This document shows, piece after piece, positions 1 through 11,670 of a stretch of DNA of 64,000 nt (position 1 is the stretch's first letter; each line of letters starts with the position of its first letter). Origin of the DNA: Liolophura sinensis (taxonomy: Eukaryota > Mollusca > Polyplacophora > Chitonida > Chitonidae); the NCBI RefSeq assembly GCF_032854445.1, contig NC_088297.1:1526639-1590638 (forward strand), written 5' to 3'. The translations under genes and the position numbers were made by a program. The notes under the pieces were generated by a model. That model did not search any database and was not told the origin of the DNA. It saw only the letters and a program-made list of their open reading frames with translations.

Positions 1-59
1 AATACATCTGAATTTTTTTGTATGACTCCTGCATAATTTGTTTACATTTGATAATGACA

Positions 60-540
60 TGGATGTACATGTATGCCACTACATAGTGTGAATCCTGCTG
101 ATTTCGTCTACACTATATAGTGACGTGAATATATGTACATCTGAACATTGAGTGTGAATTCCGCATCATGCTTTCACACTATATAGTGACATTAACACAT
201 GTACAATCTGAACAATGAGTGTGAATTCTGCATCCTTTGTTTACAATATATCGTGACATGAATACATCTGAATACTTAGTGTTGATTCTGCATAATTCGT
301 CTACACTGCATAGTGACATGAAGACATCTGAAAAACATTGTTTCCTGCTTAGTTTGTTTACACAATATAATGGCGTGAATACATCTGAATTGTTAATGGG
401 GATACTGCTAAATTCGTCTACACTATAAAGTGACATGGCTATACGTGTACGAGATTACTTAGTGTTAATCCTGCCTATTTTGTATACACGAAAAAGTGAC
501 ATGAACACTACTGAATACCCAGTGTCAATTTTACTTATTA
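60..540. repeat. ~60-bp minisatellite 3' of EF-hand copy 1
   Basis: A degenerate tandem array with 57-66-base spacing. The recurring core is CTACACTATATAGTGACATG (seen near 109, 174, 240, 300, 357, 417 and 480). Each unit also has a TGATTTCGTCTAC-like segment resembling the DNA around the stop codon of the neighbouring gene. On the minus strand one frame stays open over several units because spacing is near a multiple of three. I regard that frame as a by-product. Confidence 0.85.
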
Positions 541-667
541 CGATTACTCCTCTGCACAGTGGTGTCAACATAACATTTCTTTACCCAGAGTCTTTCTGAT
601 TAATTTTGTCGAGAAGGTGGTGCCCACGAAGCATTTGGTCACCTTGAGACAGTCCGATTGATTTTGT

Positions 668-1210
668 CTAGTCAAGAGTGTACAAGAACGAATAATCATT
701 CCCTGGTTCATGTCTTGAATTGTACACCTTCAGGGCATGCTCGAATTCCTTTCGCGAAATCACGCCGTCATTGTTGGAATCCATCTTGGCGAAGGTAGAG
801 CGGATGAATTCCTCACTTTTCACTCCTTGCATCGTGTAGTAATTCCGCCACTCCTCGAAACTAACTGTGCCGTCTTTGTCTATGTCCATAATATCAATAA
901 AAGCCATTGTGGCAGTTGGTATTAGTTCTCTGAGGTACCAATCCTGTTTGCTGACAATAGTTTGAGCCTTAACCCAGTCATCCTGACCCACTGACGCCTC
1001 GTCTTTAGGTTTGCCCAGGGCCTCGAGGATGGAGTCCCAATGCTTTTTGTAAGCTCGCGCTAAAACAAAGGCGTGTTCCACTTTTCCAGCACGTAGAAGC
1101 TGGACAGGATACTCCATGGCTTCAGCAAAAGTGAACTTGCCGGTTTGACTGAAGTTTGCGAACTTGAAAAGCGCCGTCCACTTCTTTTGTATATACATGT
1201 CCAAATCCAT
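668..1210 (-). CDS. EF-hand calcium-binding protein, sarcoplasmic CBP-like, copy 1 (main coding exon)
   Basis: Predicted cytosolic calcium buffer of the sarcoplasmic calcium-binding protein type. The exon encodes 180 residues. The N-terminal EF-hand is degenerate (NFSQTGKFTFAEA). Two canonical loops follow: DIDKDGTVSFEE near residue 109 and DSNNDGVISRKE near 145. The C-terminus NDYSFLYTLD resembles the family's usual aromatic tail. The ATG abuts a splice acceptor (TTTCCTAG on the minus strand). The same acceptor precedes an Ile codon in copies 3 and 4, so this ATG may be internal and the true first exon may lie further upstream. It is nearly identical to copy 5 (24746-25288) and sits inside the recent duplication. 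Calexcitin-like or luciferin-binding-protein-like naming is possible; the EF-hand assignment is firm. Confidence 0.88.
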   Translation of the reverse strand: MDLDMYIQKKWTALFKFANFSQTGKFTFAEAMEYPVQLLRAGKVEHAFVLARAYKKHWDSILEALGKPKDEASVGQDDWVKAQTIVSKQDWYLRELIPTATMAFIDIMDIDKDGTVSFEEWRNYYTMQGVKSEEFIRSTFAKMDSNNDGVISRKEFEHALKVYNSRHEPGNDYSFLYTLD

Positions 1211-2458
1211 CTAGGAAATGTGGTGAAAGGTAGACGTTATACCAAGGGAACACATTGAGTAAGCAAAAAAGTGTATAAACAAGTAAAAATGGCATTTAAA
1301 TGATACACTCTGAAGATATTTTGGTGAGTTGTTAAAGAAAAAAACAACCACAAATGAAAAAAATTTACACAATTTTAAGACCTTCTCAAGAGGGGAGAAA
1401 CTTCTGATCTATTTCAGATTTTAGGGAGGAAAAATCCTGCTAGGGGCAAAATCCTAATATCCTGTATCGATCAGAGGAAAGCGCAACACCTCACCGAGGA
1501 CAGGCCACTCTGCTACAGTCTGTTTCTTTTAAATTTTTTTCCGACATAAAATCCCAAGTGTACATACATATAATGTACATACATTTTAATTTATCATCAA
1601 TATTCAGCTCTCCTTAAAACCAATCGAATTTACTACCAAACTTGACTTTTGGTAGCAACACGCAGTACAATCTGATTAATACATTCATATGTTGGACTTC
1701 CATATTTTTATTTGGAAAATATTGCCAGAGCAGCTTTTCTTATTTATACTTTTGAGCTCCATAAGCTTGGTAACAACAGGAACGCAAGGAATCTGAGAGG
1801 GTCATTAATACTGGTATTTAAAAGCGGGTGGCATTCTGGACAACAGGTGGGTAATGTCTTTTACAATAGCTTCGCAAATATGTGGTTAGAACAAAATTGC
1901 AAATAGCTAAATTTGGGTGACAAATGCAAAAAAAAAAAACAGGCTATAGAGGTACCGCTACAGTGAGAATTGAGTGAGAAGGTATATACAAGGTATAGGA
2001 AACACACAAGCTGCACCTTACCAGGGATAGACACGCTGCTAGAAAATGTTATAGATTTAGGTATAAATTATGAAAATGAAAACAGAAAATACACAAACCT
2101 TAAAGGTAATAGTAGAACTTCAACGCGCCAAACATAAACTGTACCGTCAGGTGTCGAGAAGTATAATGCGGTTAGCTTTATATCGTGAACTCATGTTAAC
2201 TGATGCTTAAAAGTATGTTTTTTCATCCGATGTGCACCGCTGGTTACGCAAGAGGTTGTCAAACGGTCGTAAAACCGAGCTAAAGAACTGAGCTGTACAT
2301 GTAAAAAAAATGATACACACCCGAGGGGACACAAATTATTTTTTTTTGTATAATGATAAAGGTTCATGGTGGTTGTACCTGTTCGTGTGCTCTGGATACC
2401 CAAAGCTTGCATACCGATCACGCAAAATTGATACACAAATAGTATAAAGAGTGAATAG
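1211..2458. other. Upstream or intronic flank of EF-hand copy 1
   Basis: No coding sequence recognised. It contains one diverged unit (about 1944-2045) of the ~98-base repeat that is tandem at 26575-26915. A first exon of copy 1 may be hidden here, but I could not identify it. Confidence 0.5.
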
Positions 2459-3225
2459 TGTTACGACCCAAACTGTCTGTATTATAAAGAGATGGCTTGT
2501 TCGAATTACACGACAGTTTAGCCGCACAAAAAAGTAACCAAAACCAGCAGATTTTATTTTACAACAATTTATAAGCTTAACAAGAACAGATAATAAGACT
2601 TATACAAATACTAAAGTACTTAAGTTTAACGAAAGGATAGCAGTATCTATACAAATACTAAAGTACTTACGGTGTCAAGTCCAAACGGACGTATATATTC
2701 CACAATATATATACCACACAGGCATTAATGCTCAGGGGCAAATTCACAAGAGGGAAAATCCACAGCATAACTGAGTGTATGACGAAATATACACAAAATT
2801 TAACAGACAGGGTCCGTGTACTAATAGACACAGTGTATACAAGAGCACAAATTAAACATACAAGTTCAGACTGAACAAGTGCTCGGTGGAGATATGATAT
2901 AACAAAGCCAGAGGCTATAGAGACACCAAAATTCAGCACAAATGGCCTACTAAAGTAATACACAGCAAAAGCATCCAAGCTCTCAATAATTCTCCTTTCT
3001 CCGTTCTCTGTTCTCTCCGTTTGACCTGCTTTCATAGGTCTTATATAGCCTGCTGGAATTTTCTAGAATAAGAAAATTCCTGAACACTTGATGTAAACAA
3101 ACAGGCACCGAACTGAGCGCATTCTGGAATATTCTAAGGTAGAGGCAGGCAGCAGGCGCTGAACTCAGCGTATGTAAACAGTGGCAAGCTAAATTTAGAA
3201 ACTGACGGCAGTCGTGCACATAACA
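2459..3225 (-). mobile_element. Solo LTR A (Gypsy-like), 767 bp
   Basis: On the sense (minus) strand it begins TGTTATGTGCAC and ends GGGTCGTAACA, giving TG...CA ends. A 4-base target duplication ATAG flanks it (2455-2458 and 3226-3229). A TATATAAG box and AATAAA signals match copies at 15297 and 16223. No internal retroelement region is present, so it is a solo LTR left by LTR-LTR recombination. Confidence 0.8.
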
Positions 3226-4900
3226 ATAGATATTAATCTAGACATGACTATTTTATGATAATATTTGTTCCTTAAACGAAATCTTCTTCTGAAGCCGACT
3301 GGACATTTTATATAACTATAAAGTAGCAATTTTGCTGATTTTAATTTGGCAGATATTTCTCGATGATAGCATTCACGTACAGCGTGTTTTTTAAACACAT
3401 TACATAACAGGCTGAGCTATACATCTAGAATGTAGCCACACTTCACCAAGGCCATATCGGTTATGAGCAATCTGGGTGCCCTCGTGATCTGGTGGAACCA
3501 GGCATTTGTATGGCAACCGACAACAGATGTGAACGCTAATTAAAAAGTAAATAAAGCACGAAATTAAAACAAAAACATGCAAACAGAAGCAGTCAGCAGT
3601 TAAAATTTCATTCAGTATATGTGGGCGACATTGACTTCCGAAGCTGTTCCCATGGTAACTGAATCGATGTGTGAGAAAAAGTTTCTTATCACCTTCTGAA
3701 GATGTAATTGTTGAGCTCTTCAGTTTTCCCTACACTCCGTTTTGATGAACATTTTCTCAGACGCACATGGTGTTCTAAATGTAATCAAAAATGAACGCCT
3801 GACATTTTTGACAGGTTTTATTGTACGGTTGGGCTTACATTACCTTTAGTGGTAAAAGTGTTCGAATTCGACTTTTGCCTATTAGTCTTGTGAAGTAAAA
3901 CATCTTTGTTAAGATTGTTGCTGATAGAAAATGTATGAGGCCCTGAGGCCTTGTCAATTTTCATGACGAGGAGGTGTCATTACGTATACTGGCGACACTG
4001 GAGTATCATGCCAAGACGTGACACCCCACCTAGTGTCCTTGCTCTAACCTATAAGTACTGAGTGTCAAACAAAGCCTTGGCGAGTAGCATTTTTAGGTAT
4101 TTGGTATGACCCGACTGGGGTTTGATCCGAGGACTTCAGACTTCGAAGCGGACGCTCCATCCATTACATCACGTATAGCCTGATTTCCATTACAACCAAA
4201 AATGTAGCAGTTCAGTTGCCGAAGACGTGAATTATTGTAACGTTACGTTTGATGAAACCGACAGGGATCTCTGTCACTACTGTTTTTGCATTCAATTTCT
4301 GTCTTTTCCGCTTCTTAAAAAAAAATATGAAGGTGAAGGAGATTTATAGGAGGCCACCATTTAAACAGTTAATCCGTTTGCGGAAGAAACAATATGACAT
4401 TTACCCGACAGTTTGTACAAGTTTCCATGTCAACTCATATATCCAATCGATGTACAAATAAGGAATGTCAATTTTGACGAGGAACAACATGTATATTCTG
4501 AACTTCATTAGTACACACTCTTTTGAATACCGAATATTTTATTTACCCAGAATTAACCAAACAATAAAATGTTTTTTTTCTTTCCAATCTTTCTTTGAAT
4601 CTTCTTAGCAGTGTCACGATCCAGGGAGAATTTAATTACTACTGCCCACTCAGCAATGTCCTGTATACAACTGTCCAGCTCATAGGGAATCTCACTGATT
4701 TCTACTTCTCAGCAGAGCCATAAATACAACTTCGTTCTAAATACCCAAAGTGAATCTGATTGATTGCATCTTCCGGTCAACGTGTGAATGTAACTATATG
4801 CGCAGCTGAATACCCAGAATGAATCTGACTGCTTCCACCTTCCCTACGTTGTTAAGACATGACACCCCACCACACTGGAATACTACATAGGCAAATGAAA
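3226..4900. other. Intergenic, no gene recognised
   Basis: AT-rich DNA. Part of 3250-3390 weakly resembles 7715-7880, possibly a shared old flank of the tandem genes. From about 4740 it holds degenerate GAATCTGATTGATTGCATCTT-like motifs that look like decayed 3' repeat units of EF-hand copy 2. Confidence 0.5.
3955..4195 (-). repeat. Dispersed repeat family 2 (possible second SINE)
   Basis: It contains the minus-strand form of GGGGTGTCATGTCTGGTGTC-like DNA together with a GGTTTGATCCGAGGACTTC segment that looks tRNA-like. Related copies lie at about 44450-44645, 60075-60185 and 61620-61800. Confidence 0.55.
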
Positions 4901-5039
4901 ACTCAAACTGAATCTAATTGAGATCTGCTAGATTGAGATGGAAGTCAATACTGAACCTGGTGAATAGTGGCCGACGAATAGTGTCAATGTTACAGCTGTA
5001 CGTATACTCAAATTGAGTACGGTCCATTTTGTCTAACCT

Positions 5040-5559
5040 ATGGTGAAAAGAAATCCGGGTCGTGTTTGCCTTACATTTTGATAGCATAATCAAGTTCCCG
5101 TCGGGAGATGAAACCGTCTTTGTTTGTATCCATCTTGGTGAATGTAGAGCGGACAAACTCCTCATTCTTCATCCCGTGTCTCTTGTAGTGATCTCGCCAC
5201 TCCGCGAGGCTAATTCGGTGGTCATGGTCCTCGTCCATAATGCCAAACACGGCGGCTGAGAAGGCTGGCATACCTTCATTGTGGTACCAATCCTGCTGGC
5301 TCATACCGTTATGGCCTTTGATTCAGTCTTCTAGATTCACGAACGTTTCTCCCTTAGGTCGCCCCGAATGTTCCAGATTACGGTTCCAGAATCTTTTGAA
5401 GAGCTTCGCTATTTTACAGGCATCTTCCACCTTTCCCTCCCGTAACAGATGACAAGGATACTCCATGACTTCCGAAATGGCCAACAGACCCGAGCCACTT
5501 ATGTTCAAAATGTTGTAAAGTCCCGTTCACTTTCGGATGATATTTGCATCCAGCCCCAT
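5040..5559 (-). pseudogene. EF-hand calcium-binding protein copy 2, pseudogene
   Basis: Aligned with copy 3 this exon has three in-frame stops. One replaces the Trp of the early RWTGLY motif (TGG to TGA, near 5525). One replaces the Trp of LEDWIKGH (TGG to TGA, near 5325). One replaces a Tyr near the C-terminus (TAA, near 5070). The rest of the frame is still clear: EYPCHLLREGKVEDA, DEDHDHRISLAEW (loop Gly replaced by His) and DTNKDGFISRREL. The exon begins after an acceptor-like GAAG, as in copy 3. With three nonsense changes and a decayed C-terminus it cannot encode the full protein. Confidence 0.85.
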
Positions 5560-5732
5560 CTTCAGCTAGTGCAGAAACTAGACTAAAACAAAAAAGAAAC
5601 AACAACATAATGGAATTGATGACAATGGTGATGATTATCAGAATGAACAATGTGAGAATGCCTACTTCTATATTGAAAAGGCCGCCTTATATGTGATTAT
5701 GATCACATTATTTGATAACTTATTTTACTAGT

Positions 5733-5915
5733 CTCGCCGGAATATTTCGCTTACAAGGCGGCTGGCAGCTTTATGATTGGAAGAAAGCAGGCTGAGTCCC
5801 GGGTGAAACCCACGATCGTTGTTGGCAGGCCTTCCCACATTCGACCGAAGAGGAAGCCAGCATGAACTGGATCTGAACTCACAGCGACTGCACTGGCACA
5901 TTGACGCGTTAATGG
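5733..5915 (-). mobile_element. tRNA-derived SINE, degenerate
   Basis: Recognisable from the AACTCACAGCGACTGCACTGG and GGAAGCCAGCATGAACTGGA segments. The 3' TTTATTT tail is lost. Confidence 0.65.
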
Positions 5916-5979
5916 CGCTTTCTAAAACTGTGTGAGATTTGGTATTATGAAATGTGTTCATTTCATGACATTATGTTTC

Positions 5980-7200
5980 CACTCCTCCACCACTGGCTCT
6001 ATTTTGCATTACAACATTATTAAAGCTATGCATAACATTCCCGTTTTATAATTGTCTCTGGGCTGACGGACGGAGGTAAAATAGAAGAAAGTACAAGCCG
6101 TGGCTGATCGAAGTGTTCAGTGTACTTCCCACTGACATGAGAAAATAACTCACTAAAGAGAATTGGCTGATGTGGATGTACACCTCTTTTTGTGATAAAT
6201 TAGGTTCCAGCTAAGTTTTGTCTGTATAATGTGTAATCCACATCTCGAGGGCGCATACGAGATGGCCTACCAGACGCTAGACAGAATTAGCCCAATGTTA
6301 AACGAAAGGCTGAATGTTTTAAATGGGTTTAGTCATATTCTCAACCCGAATGCCAGCTGTTTTATCGCAACAGTGTGCGTAGCCTTGTAAAGGGTGCATC
6401 GCTGGATCATTTGTCAGACACATTGGTGCAACCAGCCGTTTAATCCAAGGATTAGCGTGTATGTCCGAGTCCCAGATGTGGTCGAGAGTGTTAAAAGATG
6501 CATAAAATGAATGTGCTGTGTCAATCCTGCGTTTTGCACCCGATAGTCTTGTCTACTTGTGAATGCGTCAGGGTAACAGGGTTACGGTGAACTGGGGGGA
6601 GGGGGCGAGTTTCTGAAATTATATGCTTGTAATTCATAATGTATACAAAGTTAAAAGTTACATACACAGGGCTAGTAAACCGGATATATTCTGGGCTACC
6701 AGATTTGTTTTAACCTGATATAGCTAATTTAGGATTCTACAGAGCAAGGAATAAGCGTTTGCAGAGATACATTGTTGAATAAAATGTCTTCGCTGCATGT
6801 GGATGAAGTGAATTCAAACAACTATCTCACAGGAAAAGTTAACTCGCGGGCACCCTCAAAATTACAACAAAACGAACATTAAGGGATACCAATACAGAAA
6901 AAAATTGGGATGAATATGAAAACATCTATACATGACTACACGGCCTACAAGACTATGGTGTATGTTGACCTGATACTTGATCTCAATTAAGAGCGAACGT
7001 CGAGCTTATTAAAATGCTCATCAAAACCACCAGACTGGGACGAGAGGCACCGTACACATATATGGCACGTTACATAAAGGATGCTTTTATCTGGTGCAGC
7101 TATCGAGAAGGGATGGATTCATTCAGAGTACAAAGACACAGCAGGCATGTCTGGCAGCCTCGGTTAAGAGACTAGGCAAATTGTGTCTCTTTCTATTCTA
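5980..7200. other. Intergenic, nothing recognised
   Basis: No coding-like exon, tandem repeat or TE core was recognised on either strand. Confidence 0.5.
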
Positions 7201-7204
7201 CAGT

Positions 7205-7425
7205 ACCTGTGCCTTATGACAAGCGTCAGCAATATTTATTTCCAAGTCAGCGCCTATATCGGATTCAGATTTGGGTAGAACATTTATATCACTGAACTTT
7301 TAGTCTTACTGTCCTATTTTACAGGGTAAAACCATGCTGTCAGAAATGCAGGTTATAAAAGGTATATACAGACAACCGTACACTACCGTCCACACAACAA
7401 ACGTGAGAAAGAAAACAAAAACAAA
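7205..7425 (+). repeat. ~215-bp direct repeat, copy 1
   Basis: Matches 8066-8285 at about 80-85 percent by eye. It includes the shared core CGGATTCAGATTTGGGTAGA and CCTATTTTACAGGGTAAAAC. Spacing between the copies is about 861 bases. Confidence 0.75.
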
Positions 7426-8065
7426 CTAACTGTGTTCTGGTCTCTGCACATACTCCAAGAGGCTTTTTTGACTGCCGCTGGGTTTTAACATTCAGTTCAG
7501 GTTTTTTTTTAATGACAAGCACGTCTGCTTCCTTTGTCACAGGTACAGATGTGGATGTTGACGATAGTTCTTTAAACTAAAAAAGGTATACAATGAACCA
7601 ATAAAAAGAAAGCAATACAGGTATTTGTCTTCCACATTCTTTCGTGCACGCATTTTGCGCGTTAGCACAGTTCCTACAACACAAGTGGGTGAAGTTCTTC
7701 ATCCAGACATTACAACATTTATCGCAATATTTGTTGCTTGAACGAGATCTGTCTTGAAAATTCGGCAGATATCTCTTGGTTATAGCAATGCTGAGACGTT
7801 AAGTTGCATAAAAAACTCGAGTGCCATAATAAAGACGGCAAGTTGGCCAGCTGTTAGATTTTCTCAATACCAGATACCATGCTTAAACCAGTCAAAACCA
7901 AACACAAATGTTGTTCCAGGCAGAAGCTGTTATGACTTCATTTAACGCGCTAAACAATTACTTTCAAGGCATTTGAGGTGCGCGCCCATGGAAAATTCCC
8001 AAGCTGTAGCTCTTAAAGCTGTTCAGGGGGGTCGGGGAGGAGACAATCTGTCTGCTGCAGTAAAA

Positions 8066-8285
8066 TTTACATGTGCTTTATGACAAACCTCAGCCATGTT
8101 TAGTTCTAAGTCAGCGCTTACATCGGATTCAGATTTGGGTAGAACATTTATCTCACTGAACTTTTAGCCTTACTGCCCTATTTTACAGGGTAAAACCATG
8201 TTGTCAGAATGGAAGATACAAAAAAGGCATGTATGGACAACTGTGAACTACCGTCAATACAACAAACGTGAGAAAAAAAAAACAC
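8066..8285 (+). repeat. ~215-bp direct repeat, copy 2
   Basis: Partner of 7205-7425. Both copies end in AACAAACGTGAGAAA followed by an A-rich run. Confidence 0.75.
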
Positions 8286-8389
8286 AAACACATATGTCCA
8301 CCAAAAACATCCGATAAAAATAGCGTGTGAACGTAAGTGTCGCAAAACATGGCGACTAAATTTAAAAAGGCATGCCATACGTAGGAAGG

Positions 8390-8657
8390 GGGGCCTCCGT
8401 GGCTCAGTCCGTTAGCGCGCTAGCGCAGCGTAGTGACCCAGAAGCCTCTCACCAATGCGGTCGCTGTGAGTTCAAGACCAGCTTATGCTGGCTTCCTTTC
8501 CGGCCGTACGTGGGAAGGTCTTCTAGCAACCTGCGGATGGTCGTGGGTTTCCCCCTGGCTCTGCCCGGTTTCCACCCACCATAATGCTGGCCGCCGTCGC
8601 ATAAGTGAAATATTCTTGAGTACGGCGTAAAACAACAATCAAAAAAAAAAAAAAAAA
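8390..8657 (+). mobile_element. tRNA-derived SINE, full length
   Basis: The head is tRNA-like with an A box (TGGCTCAGTCCG) and a B box (GAGTTCAAGACC) of a Pol III promoter. The body ends in GTACGGCGTAAAAC and an A-rich tail. Full-length relatives at 14614, 40412, 52501 and 55214 define the family; minus-strand copies read as its reverse complement. Confidence 0.9.
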
Positions 8658-8699
8658 TCATACGTGGTCTGCAGCAGCATGCGGGTAGTTGTTTCTACC

Positions 8700-8770
8700 T
8701 ACTATTTTGTTCGCTGCCGTCATAAGAGTGGAATATTCTTGAGTACGGCGCAATAAATAAATAAATAAAC
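8700..8770 (+). mobile_element. SINE 3' fragment
   Basis: Holds the CTTGAGTACGGCGCAATAAATAAATAAA tail region only, directly after the full-length copy. Motif read as CTTGAGTACGGCG plus TAAA units. Confidence 0.7.
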
Positions 8771-9235
8771 GAAGAAATAAGAATGCACCTACGTGTGGCG
8801 TACATTATGTATTATGTGAACGGCAAAAACGTTACAAGGAAACGAATGTAAAGCAGGCTTACTATTTACTATAATTACAGTGAAGAAAATACAATCGTAA
8901 CCTTCACGGATAATTCAGAACTGAAGCATAACCTAAATAAGATCGATTATCGAATGTATCCTTCCTAGAAGATACACACCTTCGGACTGAACGATAACAC
9001 GACTGTCTCTCTTCGTGTAAAAGTGTAAGCGAGTATTCTCTCTGTGGCGCTTGTTCTCGGAAACAATCAATGGCTGGCAACACGACAACATCCATAGGAA
9101 TCTCTGCTCTTCAAACGTAATAAACTTCACACACGGAAGAGTTCCAGGTACATGTAGTGTACTGTATTTGTAGTCTAGACCAACTACAACGATTTCCACG
9201 AAATGGAAGTATAGTAATGGAGTATAGGAAGTATA

Positions 9236-9341
<106 letters not shown>

Positions 9342-9567
9342 CAACGTGCAAGTGAACAGCCAAAATGAATCCGACTGATTGAATCTTGCCAATTGTTAAG
9401 GATAACATATGTATATAAATGCCATACGACATGAGTAACTGGATGCTCAAAGGGAATCTGATAGAATTAGGTTTGCGTTTATGTCACACTGAATCTGATT
9501 AATAATGTCTGCCGATTAGCGTTGATGTTACAGCTGCTCGAATCACATTGAGTATGTTCAGTTTTGT

Positions 9568-10107
9568 CTACTCAACGGTGTACAGAAATGAGTAATCATT
9601 GTCCGGGTCGTGTTTCAAGTACATTTTTAAAGCGTACTCAAATTCCTGTCGGGAGATGGAACCGTCGCTGTTTGTATCCATCTTGGCAAAAGTTGAGCGG
9701 ACAAACTCCTCGTTCTTTACCCCGTGCCTCTTGTAGTGATCTCGCCACTCCGCGAGACTAATTAGGTTGTCATGGTTCTCGTCCATTATGTCAAACATGG
9801 CGCCTGCGAGAGATGGAATAGCTTCATTGTGGTACCAATCCTGCTCGCTCCTACCGTAATGGCCTTTGATCCAGTCTTCTAGATTTAAGGACGTTTCCCC
9901 CTTGGATCGGCCCGCTTGTTCCAGATTTGCGTCCCAGATTCTTTTTAAGACTTTGGCTATTCTACAGGCATCTTCCACCTTTCCTTCCCGTAACAGATGA
10001 CATGGATACTCCATGAGTTCCGAAATGGTCAATAGGCCCGAGCCGCTTACGTTCAAGAACCTATAAAGTCCCGTCCACCTTTGTTTTTCATACGCATCCA
10101 TATCTAT
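9568..10107 (-). CDS. EF-hand calcium-binding protein, sarcoplasmic CBP-like, copy 3 (main coding exon)
   Basis: Intact exon of about 179 residues starting IDMDAYEKQRW after an acceptor (TTCTAGTTTCTTCGAAG) and ending NDYSFLYTVE then TAG. The first EF-hand is degenerate (NVSGSGLLTISE). The second loop, DENHDNLISLAE, has lost the invariant Gly (Asn instead). The third loop, DTNSDGSISRQE, is canonical. The frame stays open a little further 5' with a hydrophobic stretch, but it has no ATG there and reads as a pyrimidine-rich intron end. The initiator is therefore probably in an unseen upstream exon. It is most similar to pseudogene copy 2 (shared HLLREGKVEDA and SLAEWRDHYKRHG). Predicted role: cytosolic calcium buffer with perhaps only one fully competent site. 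Confidence 0.85.
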   Translation of the reverse strand: MDMDAYEKQRWTGLYRFLNVSGSGLLTISELMEYPCHLLREGKVEDACRIAKVLKRIWDANLEQAGRSKGETSLNLEDWIKGHYGRSEQDWYHNEAIPSLAGAMFDIMDENHDNLISLAEWRDHYKRHGVKNEEFVRSTFAKMDTNSDGSISRQEFEYALKMYLKHDPDNDYSFLYTVE

Positions 10108-10169
10108 CTTCGAAGAAACTAGAATAAGGCAAGAAAAAAGAACAACATGAGGAAAAAACGACAATGGCG

Positions 10170-11530
10170 ATAATTATCAGAATGACCAATGTGAGAATGC
10201 CTTCTCTTATATTGAACTTGCCGCCTTATATGTATATACATACGTTTGAATGTATATATGTACAATTACGTCGTACAATTTTCAACCAAGTGACAAAAAT
10301 GGATGTACTGTTATTACAAATAGTGTATGTATATATTTTACAGAAAACAAAATGCTGCCTTTTTGGGTTACAGTGTATTGCTCTGTAGTCCAACAGCTCT
10401 ATCCTGAGTGTAAATTTTCAGCCAATGAGGCCGCGTTACATAATCACGGTACCATTATCTTCCGCATCCAAAGTGCTGCAAAGGTACAAACACTAACATG
10501 GTGTAAAGTCACAGCTAGAATGAGTGTACGTTACATGTATTTCCATGCTAAGTCATTACAGCAAAACATACAGCAGATGTCTATATTTCAACAGTTAGTG
10601 CAATGTTAAAATGTTGGAATTGGCCTGACCACAAGTGTTTGAACTGTTTTGTTTGATATCTCCCTATACTTTAAACGGCAAGATCAACTCGGACAAGGAG
10701 TCTGCACCCACTGATGTTTGTTAGGGCGCCTCTTGATCTCCTGGGGATAGTTTTGGTGAAATTGACCAATCCACAGCTACGCCCCAAATATTATCTCCAG
10801 TCAGTCAGGAAGCCCAGTAAATATATCTCAGTGAGGTTAGACATCTTGTCCGAAGACGAGCACCTAGTAGTGCTGATTAGAACATATACGGAGTCATCGA
10901 GCAAAACAGAGAAATTTGTATATACGCGTATCTGCGAAACCGAGCGAAAGAGAAAAAAGTAGATGGTGTGTTTGTGTTGTGGAGGATTTTCTGAAAATTT
11001 ACGGACCCAATACCACTATTTATTTATTAGTACTTGACACCGTGTTCAAGTATATTTCGACGGCGATTGTGATTTTGTCCTTTTAATACAGAGATGTTAA
11101 AATCCCACATCTTTGTCTCCACAATGACAGTCGATCTTCAGTAAGACAGAACTAAACAATTCAGACAGTTTCGACCCCAAACTAGGTCATGTAAACAAAA
11201 TCTCAGCACGTCTTCAGTTACATACTGGTCTTGTATAAATCTAAGCTGTTAATTCGTGTGACCTCACGTCTACAGGGCACATTTGATACGTAGAGTCTGA
11301 TAAGCCCAGTCATGCTAAATGCGTTTGAACTAAAACTCAAATTACCCCACTATGGAAGTCGGGTCAACTCTGAGTCGATATTACAGCTGGTGTGTAGACA
11401 TTTTGTACAAGGCAGATTATAGTACTTTTTAAACATATATAACATAAAAAATATCATGGATTTGTGGAAGACAACATTTAATAGTCTTTTACGCCTCAAT
11501 TCGGAAAATTTCTGCTATACGACAGCTGTC
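10170..11530. other. Intergenic, nothing recognised
   Basis: Short open frames exist but none shows family resemblance or splice-linked continuation. Confidence 0.45.
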
Positions 11531-11539
11531 AGCATTACG

Positions 11540-11670
11540 AAGGAAGCAAACAAAGCAGGGGTCCTGGTGAAACCGTCTATTGGTTACTAGAAGGCCTTTC
11601 ACCGTTCAACTGGAGAGATAGCCAGTATAACTTGGACTCACAGCGATCACATTGGCGCGTTAAAGTCTTA
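11540..11670 (-). mobile_element. SINE fragment, degenerate
   Basis: Recognised from TTGGACTCACAGCGATCACATTGG and a diverged body; the tail is missing. Key residue of the call is the ACTCACAGCGA B-box complement. Confidence 0.5.

Larger units (their letters stand above)
1..2493. repeat. Recent segmental duplication, block A1 (partner 24079-26568)
   Basis: This block is nearly identical to 24079-26568, with a few substitutions and small indels. It carries EF-hand copy 1, its 3' minisatellite and its upstream flank. The match runs off the left edge of the window, so the true left end is unseen. The right end falls about 35 bases inside the solo LTR that starts at 2459. The only coding difference I noticed between the two genes is one Gly/Asp change. 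Confidence 0.93.

Noticed and set aside
737-925. Plus-strand frames opposite EF-hand genes (also at 24815, 5062, 18614 and 29590)
   Set aside because: Antisense shadows of the conserved EF-hand exon.
2667-3398. Small frames in solo LTRs (also 15166-15616 and 16390-16957)
   Set aside because: They lie wholly within LTR sequence and are interrupted differently in each copy.
8390-8480. tRNA gene call on SINE heads
   Set aside because: A and B boxes are present, but the acceptor stem is absent and the SINE body follows directly.
8372-8661. Small frames across SINE copies (also at 14623, 40315, 52544 and others)
   Set aside because: They are translations of the repeat in different frames.
9568-10164. 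Signal-peptide-like N-terminus on EF-hand copy 3 (hydrophobic run before the exon)
   Set aside because: The first codon is TTG, not ATG. The stretch is pyrimidine-rich DNA before an acceptor, and the equivalent positions in copies 1 and 4 are clearly intronic.
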